Assembly (NCBI GenBank): GCA_028717525.1
Contig: JAQUNT010000066.1
Span: forward strand, 1 to 8,637
DNA from: Elusimicrobiota bacterium
GTDB lineage: Bacteria > Elusimicrobiota > Elusimicrobia > UBA1565 > UBA9628
DNA: 8,637 bases
Direction of reading: 5' to 3'
Position numbers and translations under genes: made by a program. Under the pieces are notes generated by a model. The model made no database searches and had not been told where the DNA came from. It was given only the letters and a program-made list of their open reading frames with translations. Positions 1 through 6,373 of the stretch are shown one piece after another. The stretch's first letter is position 1. Each line of letters starts with the position of its first letter.

Positions 1-2
1 CG

Positions 3-809
3 GGCGCGGGCCCGCCGCCGTCCCAGGCGGTCCCGCGGCGGCGCTGGCCCGCGGCGCTCGCGGCGGTCCTGCTCCTGGCCGGGGCGTGGCCCCTGGGCCG
101 CTGGCTGTGCGCCTGGAGCCTCAAGCCCATGGCGGTCAGCGGCATGACCCTGGACCATCCGACGGCGCTGGCCTGCGACGGCAGGCGCCTGTGGGTGTCC
201 GACTGGAACGGGACTCTGCAGTCCTTCGACGCGGCGGACCTCAGCGCGCCCGCGAGCAGCGCGAGCCTCGCGAGCCTCGGAGCCTACCGCCCCGTCGCCC
301 TGGCGCTGGGTGGAGGGCGCTTCTACACTTTGGACGCCGCCCAGGCGCGCATCGTGCGGCACCAGCCGGACGCCCCCGCGACCGTGCTCTACGCCAGGCC
401 CGCGCCCGGGCCCGCGCCCACGGCTCTGGCCTGGGACGGCCAGGCCCTGTGGTCGTACGACGCGTTCAACAAGCGCCTCTACCGGCACGGGCCCGACGAG
501 TCCGAGGCCAAGGCCTATGCCCTTGACGCCGGCGTCGCGGTCGCCGCCATGCAGTGGCTGGACGGCCGCCTGTGGCTCTGGGACGGCCGCGGCCGGCGGC
601 TCATGGTTTTCGACCTCGTCAACGAAGCCTTCGTCCCGTCCTGGTCCGCGGCGCTCGACGAGAACGCCGTGGGCCTGGCGGCGGCGGGCGCTGCGGGGGC
701 CCGGCCCAAGACCCGGGACATCCTTGTGCTCGTGGGTCCCTCGGCGCGGCGGCAGGGCTTCGCGCTGCTGCGCTGCCGCGTCGGATGGCGCGCTTTCACA
801 ATTTTTTAA
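3..809 (+). CDS. Membrane-anchored beta-propeller-like protein, 5' end outside the window
   Basis: The frame is open from the window edge to TAA at 807-809, with no ATG or GTG before the membrane segment, so the true start lies upstream. After a Pro/Arg-rich stretch there is one hydrophobic segment (about 57-120, core AALAAVLLLAGAWPLG), likely a transmembrane anchor. Four or five repeats of about 45 residues follow, each with a pattern like 'PTALAxDGxxLWxxDxxxxxLxxxx' (for example PTALACDGRRLWVSDWNG and PTALAWDGQALWSYDAFNKR). This resembles NHL/YncE/SMP-30-type propeller blades. There are no catalytic residues I can name. I infer a single-pass membrane protein with a small extracytoplasmic propeller for binding or scaffolding. 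The ATG at 129 would remove the anchor and is not preferred. The 63-nt gap to the next gene would allow co-transcription, but nothing proves it. The specific function is unknown. Confidence 0.7.
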   Translation, partial: GAGPPPSQAVPRRRWPAALAAVLLLAGAWPLGRWLCAWSLKPMAVSGMTLDHPTALACDGRRLWVSDWNGTLQSFDAADLSAPASSASLASLGAYRPVALALGGGRFYTLDAAQARIVRHQPDAPATVLYARPAPGPAPTALAWDGQALWSYDAFNKRLYRHGPDESEAKAYALDAGVAVAAMQWLDGRLWLWDGRGRRLMVFDLVNEAFVPSWSAALDENAVGLAAAGAAGARPKTRDILVLVGPSARRQGFALLRCRVGWRAFTIF

Positions 810-846
810 CAAGGCGGTAATACTCCGGAAACAGATTTAGGCTATT

Positions 847-859
847 TTGGCACTGCCAA
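847..859. promoter_or_regulatory. Perfect 13-nt palindrome just before the repeat-protein gene
   Basis: TTGGCACTGCCAA has arms TTGGCA/TGCCAA around a central C. It ends at the AAGG of the ribosome binding region (AAGGTGAT, 858-865) and overlaps a weak -10-like TATTTT (843-848). It could be an operator for a dimeric repressor, or a 5-bp RNA hairpin limiting ribosome access. A weak promoter candidate lies upstream in this 63-nt gap (TTCACA 795-800, 18-nt spacer, AATACT 819-824). Function is inferred from position only. Confidence 0.35.
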
Positions 860-872
860 GGTGATGCGTTCC

Positions 873-3800
873 ATGAATCGACATCGGCGCGGGATGGCGG
901 CGGCGCAGTGGCTCTGCGCCGCCGCTCTGTCCTTGCTCCTGCCCGCGCCCCTGCGCGGCCAGGGCCAGGTCCAGCTCTTCATCGACCAGTCCTTCGTGGT
1001 CAAGGACAGCGGCCAGTACTGCTACTACGACCCGTCCACGAAGCACTTCTACTGCATGAACAACACGAACAACTGCCGGACCTACGCCGGGGACCAGCCT
1101 TGCGACGCGACCAACACCTGCGCCTGCACGAACCTCAACGAGCCGACCGGCGCGGGTCTGCTGCCGATAAACGGCAACATCTCCAACGACCCGCACATCG
1201 AGTTCGACCAGCGCAGCTACACCGGGACTGCCAACTGCAACAAGGCCAACTCCCCCCCCGGAGACGACACCGTCTACGGCAACAACATCTGCAACGCCGA
1301 CGTCTTCATCTGCGCCGGCATCGGCTATAACAACCCGGGCTCCGACGTCGTGGCCCTGGACATGGTGGAGTTCGAGATCTTCAAGTTCCAGGACGGGGCC
1401 AACCCCCTGGACGCCGGCTCCACCCCGCCCATCCGCACCTTCTTCATCGACTCTCCCGGGGTCCTGGAGGCCCATACTAACTCCACGACCAGCGGCGCCC
1501 AGGGACCCTACTGCATCCTCTGGGACGGCGCCTACGCTATCCAGGGCGAGCTGGGCAAGACCAACGGGCAGTACGGCTTCCGCGTCACGGCGCAGACCAA
1601 CCAGACCGGCTCCAGCGGCAACATCACCATCACGGCCCAGCGCGCCTACCCCTCGGGCGCCACCCGGGACGCCAACGGCTACTTTGTCCTGCAGAAGCCC
1701 ATCCAGGTGGACGTCGCCAACGTGCACGTGGTGCGCTCCTCTCCCTCCATCGTGGGCGCCGCCGGCGTCTACGCGCAGCCCTACAACATCACCTACCGGC
1801 TCTCCAAGGACGCCTCGATGTACATCACCGTCAACGACCCGGCCAGCAACAACGTGCTGCGCTCCGTGCTGCCGGGCGTGGCGCGCGTCGGCGAGGGGAC
1901 TCCCAACGGCACCTTGCTCAACGGCGACGCCTGGAACGGGCGCGCGGACAACGGGGACCTCCTGCCCCCCGGGGTCTTCCTGGCGACCTTGCAGGCCGCC
2001 GCCAGGGACCAGTTCGGCTTCGACCTGTCCTACCCGACCACGCGGCAGATCAGCATAGACCCCCTTCAGATCACGGACCTCCGGATCGCGCCCCTGGCGG
2101 GAGGGGCGACGTCATTGGCGACCTTGAGCTACACCCTCACCGAGCCCGCCACGGTCTATATAGATATCTATCCTCCTAACACCCAGTTCTGCGGCAAACT
2201 CAACGACGTCTCCAACACCACGGCCAACCCCGACGTGTCCGGCGCCATCTACATCGGCGGCTACGAGTGGGTCCACGGTCCCAAGAACTTCCAGCCCTAT
2301 ATGGGCCTCTGTCCGTCCCAAGGGGCCGGCAACCCGGCCCCCTTGGTGCGCCATTTCGAGGAGTTCAAGCCCGGCCGCGGCTCGACGCTGACTTTCTGGG
2401 ACGGCCGGGACATGAACGGCAACGCCGTGTGCACGGACGGCGACTACGTCTTCGTGATCTACGCCCATTTGCCCTCGCAGAACGGCAAGCCCTTCAACAA
2501 CGACCTGACCGCGCAGGACCGCCGCATCTGGACGACCAGGGCCCAGACCGGCTTCATGCCGGTCGCGCGGGGCAACGTGGCCGTCAGCCAAATCTCGGCC
2601 AGCCCCACCGTCATCGGCTCCAGCCCGGCCATCAGCGGCCTCAACCCCTTCGTGTTCCGCTATTCCCTCGGCCGCGACGCCATCGCGAGCGTGAAGATCT
2701 TCCGGTCCGACGGGACCACCTTGGTCAGGACCCTGATCGAGAACGTGGTCCGACCCGGTCTGTTCGGCAACCAGGAGGTCTGGAACGACGCGATCGACAA
2801 CACCGGCCGATGGGTCACCTCGGGCACCTACATCGCCCAACTGACCGCCGCGGACCCCTTGTGCGCCATGAAGGTGTCGACGGTGTCGGCGACCTTCCCG
2901 GTGGACCCTTACCGCATCACGGACGTGATGACCACGCCGCTGATGGCCGGGACCTCGGACTCGGTGACGCTCAACTACCAGCTCTCCCAGCCCATGAACG
3001 TGGTATGGAACATCTATCCCCCGGGCACGGTCATCCGCAACAGCACCTCCACCTGGCCGCCCTGCGGCATGGCCACCGCGGCCTGCGCCAACACCGTCGA
3101 TTCCCTGGGCAATCCCATCGGCCCTCTGATCACCTACCGCGGCACGCGGCCGGGCCGTATGCGCATCACCGAGTACTGGGACGGTCGTGACTCCAACGGA
3201 CTGATGGTCCCTGACGGCAGCTACGTCTTCACCTTGGTCGCGCAGTCCTCGACGACCCCCCAGTATTATGCCGCGGACCGGGTCTTCGGCAACCTGACGG
3301 TCAGCCGCGGCGCGATCATCTTCACCACCTTTAACGTGCAGGGCTTCATGCCGCAGGTCTACAACTCCAGCGTCACGACCATCATCCTGCCTCCCTACAG
3401 CATCACTTATGCCCTCACCCGCCAATCCTCCATGACCATCCAGGTCCTCAACAACAACCTCCCCAACCAGGTCATACGCACGGTCGTCTCGGGAGGGGTG
3501 CGCGACGGCGGCATGGAGCTGGAGGACGTCTGGGACGGCCGGGACGACAAGGGCAACTTCCCGCCCGCCGGCTTCTACCTGGTGCGCGCCGTGGCCCAGG
3601 ACGTGGCCTCGCAGCTCAACCAGCCCTCCACGGCCCAGATGACCATCGCCTATGATCCGCTGCGCATCTTCGACGTGGCCATCGCGCCGCTGACCAGCGG
3701 CGCGGACGCGGCGCGCCTCCTCTACCAGGTCTCCGAGACCATGAAGGTGTCGGTCAAGATCTACCGTCCGGGGACCATCTTCGACGGCAGCGGCAACCCT

Positions 3801-4397
3801 TCGCCGCCCGAGGCCTCGTCCTTGGTCAAGCGCATCGTGGGAGTGCGGCCGGGGCGCACGCTGATCACCGAGAGCTGGGACGGCACCGACCTGCGCCTGG
3901 GCATGGTCCCCGACGGCAACTACAAGTTCGCCATCGTGGCCTCCACGGACATGGTCGCCATCGACAACATCACGGGCAACGTGCTTTTCCCGATGGAGCT
4001 GGCCGAGGACCGGCCCCTCGACGAGGTGGCCGTGGCGCGCGACCAGTCCTTTGACCCCAAGGGGGACTTCGAGCGCTTCACCTACGTCTACCCGAACCCT
4101 GTCGACGGTGAAAGCGCCAACTTCGTCATCTTCTCGCCGTTCCAGGCCAACGTCAAGATGCGGATCTACACCATGAGCGGCGATCTGGTCCTGGACAAGG
4201 ACTTCGGGGAGCAGCAGGCCAACAACTACGTCAACGGGGGCTCCACGGCGGGAGGCGTCCCCTGCTTCGCCTGGGGCCGGTCCAACTCCGCCGGTCGCCG
4301 GGTCGCGCGCGGGGTGTACTACGCGGTCTTCCGGGCTGAATCGACCGAAGGCGGCCGGTACACCCTGCAGGCAGTCAAGAAGTTCCTGGTGCGATGA
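873..4397 (+). CDS. Giant secreted FlgD/Ig-like repeat protein with C-terminal sorting-like domain
   Basis: About 1174 residues. Three in-frame starts exist (GTG 861, ATG 864, ATG 873). I chose 873 because GGTGAT at 860-865, complementary to the 16S rRNA tail, sits 7 nt upstream. A signal peptide follows (MNRHRR, a hydrophobic core, then Ala/Gly before QGQ). Residues about 46-215 are Cys-rich (10 Cys), suggesting a disulfide-bonded head. FlgD/Ig-like modules follow, marked by Trp-Asp/Asn-Gly turns such as WDGRDMNG at residues 217, 354, 509, 637, 769, 887, 1002 and 1134. Three two-domain units repeat, each with a linker beginning 'DPxxIxD' at residues 396, 678 and 928. From about 1067 the C-terminus (YVYPNP, RIYTMSGD, WGRSNSAG, RGVYYAVF, KKFLVR) resembles type 9 secretion sorting and FlgD-like domains. 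The stop overlaps the next start (ATGA). I infer an exported, probably cell-surface structural or adhesive protein. No enzyme motif is visible. Confidence 0.85.
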   Translation: MNRHRRGMAAAQWLCAAALSLLLPAPLRGQGQVQLFIDQSFVVKDSGQYCYYDPSTKHFYCMNNTNNCRTYAGDQPCDATNTCACTNLNEPTGAGLLPINGNISNDPHIEFDQRSYTGTANCNKANSPPGDDTVYGNNICNADVFICAGIGYNNPGSDVVALDMVEFEIFKFQDGANPLDAGSTPPIRTFFIDSPGVLEAHTNSTTSGAQGPYCILWDGAYAIQGELGKTNGQYGFRVTAQTNQTGSSGNITITAQRAYPSGATRDANGYFVLQKPIQVDVANVHVVRSSPSIVGAAGVYAQPYNITYRLSKDASMYITVNDPASNNVLRSVLPGVARVGEGTPNGTLLNGDAWNGRADNGDLLPPGVFLATLQAAARDQFGFDLSYPTTRQISIDPLQITDLRIAPLAGGATSLATLSYTLTEPATVYIDIYPPNTQFCGKLNDVSNTTANPDVSGAIYIGGYEWVHGPKNFQPYMGLCPSQGAGNPAPLVRHFEEFKPGRGSTLTFWDGRDMNGNAVCTDGDYVFVIYAHLPSQNGKPFNNDLTAQDRRIWTTRAQTGFMPVARGNVAVSQISASPTVIGSSPAISGLNPFVFRYSLGRDAIASVKIFRSDGTTLVRTLIENVVRPGLFGNQEVWNDAIDNTGRWVTSGTYIAQLTAADPLCAMKVSTVSATFPVDPYRITDVMTTPLMAGTSDSVTLNYQLSQPMNVVWNIYPPGTVIRNSTSTWPPCGMATAACANTVDSLGNPIGPLITYRGTRPGRMRITEYWDGRDSNGLMVPDGSYVFTLVAQSSTTPQYYAADRVFGNLTVSRGAIIFTTFNVQGFMPQVYNSSVTTIILPPYSITYALTRQSSMTIQVLNNNLPNQVIRTVVSGGVRDGGMELEDVWDGRDDKGNFPPAGFYLVRAVAQDVASQLNQPSTAQMTIAYDPLRIFDVAIAPLTSGADAARLLYQVSETMKVSVKIYRPGTIFDGSGNPSPPEASSLVKRIVGVRPGRTLITESWDGTDLRLGMVPDGNYKFAIVASTDMVAIDNITGNVLFPMELAEDRPLDEVAVARDQSFDPKGDFERFTYVYPNPVDGESANFVIFSPFQANVKMRIYTMSGDLVLDKDFGEQQANNYVNGGSTAGGVPCFAWGRSNSAGRRVARGVYYAVFRAESTEGGRYTLQAVKKFLVR
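1728..3944 (+). repeat. Three tandem two-domain protein repeats (B-A units)
   Basis: Within the repeat-protein gene, units at about 1728-2465, 2592-3245 and 3348-3944 each hold a B module (PYxItYxL then W[DN]) and an A module. Each A module opens with a 43-44 residue linker (2058-2189, 2904-3035, 3654-3782) of the form DPxxIxDxxxxPL, ending in IYPP/IYRPGT. It then has a variable insert, a [KR]PGR motif, WDG and DGxYxF. The insert before PGR shortens from about 60 to 40 to 24 residues along the protein. The DNA copies are diverged, so this is old duplication rather than recent copying. Confidence 0.75.
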
Positions 4398-5368
4398 GAC
4401 CTACGAAGACGGCCCTGCTCGCGTGCGCCTGGCTGCTCGGCGGCCCGGCCGCGGCTTGGGCCGTCTCCGACCAGGCGGGGACCGGCGGCGCCAATTTCAT
4501 GAAGCTCCAGCAGGGCTCGGCGCGGGCCCAGGCCCTGGGCCGGGCCTACGTGGCCTTGGCCGAAGGCGCCGACGCCTTGACCTGGAACCCCGCCGGCCTG
4601 GCCTTGACCCAGCAGAAGGAGCTGGTCTACTCTTACCTGCGCTACATCCAGGACACGGACTCTCCCCTCTATCTGGGCTACGCCCATCCCATGGGCCGCA
4701 CGGTCTGGGGCGCCAACGTCGCCTACCTGAGCGTCTCGGGCTTCGACGTGCGCGACGCCAACGGGGTGCCCCAGCCCGGCGATGACGTCAACGTCCGCGA
4801 CGGCTTCGGCACCATCGGCCTGGCCCGGTCGTTCTGGTACGAGAAGCTCTTCCTGGGCGCGGCCCTGCGCGTGGTCCATGAGGACCTCTCCAACAGCGTG
4901 CACGACACGGCGGTCGGGGATTTCGGCGTCCTGCTCAAGCCCAACAGCGTGCTGACCTTGGGCTTCGCGGTGCAGAACTTCGGGACCAGCAAGGAGAACG
5001 TCCCCACCACGACGCGGGGCGGGGCGGCGCTGCGGCTGGGGGACTTCTTCAACCTCGGCCTCGAGCTCAACCAGGCCTCCGACTCGGGAGCCCGTTTCGG
5101 CGTGGGCGGGGAATTCATGCTACCCGAGCAGTACCTCGACATCGGCCAGGTCACCATCCGGGCAGGGTACTACAACGCGGACAGCCTGGGCCAGAGTTTC
5201 GACGGCACGCTCAAGGACCTGCACCTGGACCGGGCCGCCGGCCTCTGCTTCGGCTTCGGGCTGTTCACCTCGCGGGCTTTCGGGTACGGCATCGCCCTGG
5301 ACTACGCCTACGTCCCCTTCGGGGCGCTGGGCACCGTCGATCAATTCTCCTTTAAAGTTAAATTTTAA
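4394..5368 (+). CDS. PorV/PorQ-family (UPF0164) outer-membrane beta-barrel protein
   Basis: 324 residues. The signal peptide is clear: MRPTKT, then a hydrophobic stretch and a likely AWA|VSD cleavage after residue 23. The family hallmark follows, an ARAQALGRAYVA segment leading to W-N-P-A-G-L (residues 64-69). The rest alternates polar and hydrophobic residues as in a FadL/PorV-type barrel and ends in FKVKF; a terminal Phe is typical of outer-membrane barrels recognised by the BAM machinery. The ATG overlaps the TGA of the upstream gene (ATGA) with no clear ribosome binding site, so translation is probably coupled. In Bacteroidota, PorV shuttles cargo carrying C-terminal sorting domains during type 9 secretion. 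Here the immediate upstream product has such a domain, so a cargo-partner role is a reasonable inference. Many PorV/PorQ relatives occur without a full type 9 system, and the true role may differ. Confidence 0.85.
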   Translation: MRPTKTALLACAWLLGGPAAAWAVSDQAGTGGANFMKLQQGSARAQALGRAYVALAEGADALTWNPAGLALTQQKELVYSYLRYIQDTDSPLYLGYAHPMGRTVWGANVAYLSVSGFDVRDANGVPQPGDDVNVRDGFGTIGLARSFWYEKLFLGAALRVVHEDLSNSVHDTAVGDFGVLLKPNSVLTLGFAVQNFGTSKENVPTTTRGGAALRLGDFFNLGLELNQASDSGARFGVGGEFMLPEQYLDIGQVTIRAGYYNADSLGQSFDGTLKDLHLDRAAGLCFGFGLFTSRAFGYGIALDYAYVPFGALGTVDQFSFKVKF

Positions 5369-5425
5369 TGTATTTTAATTTACGGGTCATTGACAAGGAA
5401 AACCGTGGCTGATACACTCATTGAC
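5350..5425 (+). promoter_or_regulatory. Strong sigma70-type promoter with AT-rich upstream element for the pilus genes
   Basis: A perfect -35 TTGACA (5390-5395) is followed after 17 nt by TACACT (5413-5418), preceded by TGA (5410-5412), an extended -10. An AT-rich run (about 5350-5380) in otherwise GC-rich DNA lies directly upstream and could act as an UP element; it overlaps the end of the barrel gene. The predicted transcription start is near 5424-5426. This would separate the pilus operon from the surface-protein pair. No terminator hairpin is visible after the barrel gene. Confidence 0.6.
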
Positions 5426-5429
5426 GGAT

Positions 5430-5597
5430 ATGGACCGGAAGATGCCGTGGCGCCGGAAGGGCCAGGCGGCCGTCGAATACATCCTGACCACGATGGTCCT
5501 GGTGACGTGCTTCGCGGCAATGTACGGGTTCATCCAAGGGCAGTTGAAGGAGCTGTTCATCCTCGCTGGCAAGAAGATCCTGGCGACGTACTACTGA
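5430..5597 (+). CDS. flp: Flp-type pilin (55 aa), first of two
   Basis: A 55-residue product (MDRKMPWRRKG then QAAVEYILTT...) with a class IVb prepilin site. Gly11|Gln12 is followed by Glu16 at mature position +5 and Tyr17, then about 20 hydrophobic residues. The mature pilin would be only about 44 residues, ending in ATYY. A Cys (residue 27) sits in the hydrophobic helix, which is unusual. The prepilin peptidase would process it and Tad machinery would polymerise it. The start is uncertain. ATG 5430 lies only about 5 nt after the predicted transcription start (nearly leaderless), while ATG 5442 would give a 7-residue leader and a roughly 17-nt untranslated region. Neither has a good ribosome binding site. 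The gene is followed after 22 nt by the second pilin. Confidence 0.8.
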   Translation: MDRKMPWRRKGQAAVEYILTTMVLVTCFAAMYGFIQGQLKELFILAGKKILATYY

Positions 5598-5619
5598 TCG
5601 TGCAAGGAGAGCGAAACGT

Positions 5620-5838
5620 ATGATGACACTGGAAGCGCTGCGCATGTGGCTCAAGAGCAGGAACTTCAGGCTGTCCCGCAAGGGCCAGAACACGGTGGAG
5701 TACCTGCTGATGCTGACGGTGGTCGTGGGCGTCGTGCTGGTGGCCGGGGTGGCGCTCAAGCGGTTCATGCCGGGTCTGTTCAGCTCGATCCAGCAGATGA
5801 TCTCAGGAGCCGCCTCGTCGTTGGGCCAAGGCCAGTAA
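5620..5838 (+). CDS. flp: Flp-type pilin (72 aa), second of two
   Basis: 72 residues with a 22-residue basic leader ending in SRKG|QNTVEY. Cleavage after Gly22 leaves Gln at +1 and Glu27 at +5, followed by Tyr28 as in Flp pilins, then a hydrophobic helix (LLMLTVVVGVVLVAGVAL). The mature protein is about 50 residues with a short amphipathic tail rich in Ser, Gly and Gln. AAGGAG (5604-5609) lies 10 nt before ATG 5620; a second ATG follows immediately. It differs clearly from the upstream pilin in leader length and tail, so the two are not a recent duplicate. The good ribosome binding site makes it the likely major pilin, by inference. Confidence 0.9.
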   Translation: MMTLEALRMWLKSRNFRLSRKGQNTVEYLLMLTVVVGVVLVAGVALKRFMPGLFSSIQQMISGAASSLGQGQ

Positions 5839-5875
5839 GCCGAGCCGCAGCCGTCGCCGTTGGTGACCAGGACGC

Positions 5876-5891
5876 GGGCCCGCGCGGGCCC
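5876..5891 (+). promoter_or_regulatory. GC-only hairpin between the pilin genes and tadE
   Basis: A perfect 16-nt palindrome: GGGCCC, loop GCGC, GGGCCC. It can fold into a 6-bp all-GC stem in RNA. It lies in the 64-nt gap after the second pilin stop and is followed by A and eight G (5893-5900), then the GTG start of tadE at 5903. There is no T-run, so a classical terminator is unlikely. It may protect the 3' end of pilin mRNA or lower tadE translation, giving much more pilin than pseudopilin. This is inferred. Confidence 0.45.
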
Positions 5892-5902
5892 AGGGGGGGG
5901 TC

Positions 5903-6370
5903 GTGTCGAAGAAGGGAAGGAAAGATGGCCAGGTGCTCGTGGAGATGCTCCTCGTCCTGCCCGTCTTCCTGACCATCGTCTTCACGATCATGGAGATGGG
6001 CTATATGTCGTTCCAGATGATCCTGCTCAACCACGCCACCTATGAGGTGGCCCGCATCGGAGCGATGACCCAGACCCTCTCCAGCGGCACGGTCCTGTCC
6101 GACTGCGGCCGACTGGTGCCCCTCATGAAGCGCATCCTGCAGTCGGCGACCGTGTCCTGCACCCTGGACTCCCATTCCTTCCAGGACACGCAGGCGGGGG
6201 TCACCAACGCGGACCTGGTCGTAACGGGGAGCAACCCGATCAAGTTCGTCTTCCCGTTGAGCAGCATCCTGATGTCGTCGAGGATTCTCTGCCCGCAGGG
6301 GCCGGGCGGAGGCTGGTGCACGATCTCGGCGACGGTGCGCATGCCCATCGAGCGGCCGCTGGCCTTCTGA
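5903..6370 (+). CDS. tadE: TadE-like pseudopilin
   Basis: 155 residues starting at GTG. This is the only start between the in-frame TGA at 5864 and the prepilin site, with an AGGGGG-type ribosome binding site at 5892-5900. The short basic leader MSKKGRKDG|QVLVEM has Gln at +1 and Glu14 at +5. A hydrophobic helix follows, then the TadE-typical segment around LLNHATYEVARIGAM (residues 41-55). Four Cys (68, 86, 130, 139) in the periplasmic part could form two disulfides, as in many TadE/TadF proteins. TadE is processed by the prepilin peptidase and is needed for Flp pilus biogenesis. The gene ends 3 nt before cpaB, in the same frame. Confidence 0.85.
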   Translation: MSKKGRKDGQVLVEMLLVLPVFLTIVFTIMEMGYMSFQMILLNHATYEVARIGAMTQTLSSGTVLSDCGRLVPLMKRILQSATVSCTLDSHSFQDTQAGVTNADLVVTGSNPIKFVFPLSSILMSSRILCPQGPGGGWCTISATVRMPIERPLAF

Positions 6371-6373
6371 ACT

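Noticed and set aside
86..526. Arg/Pro-rich open frames overlapping the first gene (also 310-840 and 554-820)
   Set aside because: Out-of-frame shadows without domain character. The frame ending at 809 shows the repeated propeller pattern and membrane anchor.
770..808. Rho-independent terminator at the end of the first gene (GC-rich repeats then TTTTTT at 802-807)
   Set aside because: The stem is imperfect, separated from the T-run by TTTCACAA, and lies inside the coding sequence.
848..862. Sigma54-like promoter beginning TGGCAC
   Set aside because: The -24 part matches, but the spacing leads to AGGTG rather than the required GC-containing -12 element (TTGC).
837..1727. Long open frame on the - strand opposite the giant protein gene; similar ones at 2112-3425, 5780-7192 and 7331-8494
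   Set aside because: Low-complexity Gly/Val/Asp/Arg/His-rich products that mirror GC-rich codons of the + strand genes, with no recognisable domains. The + strand genes have signal peptides and family motifs.
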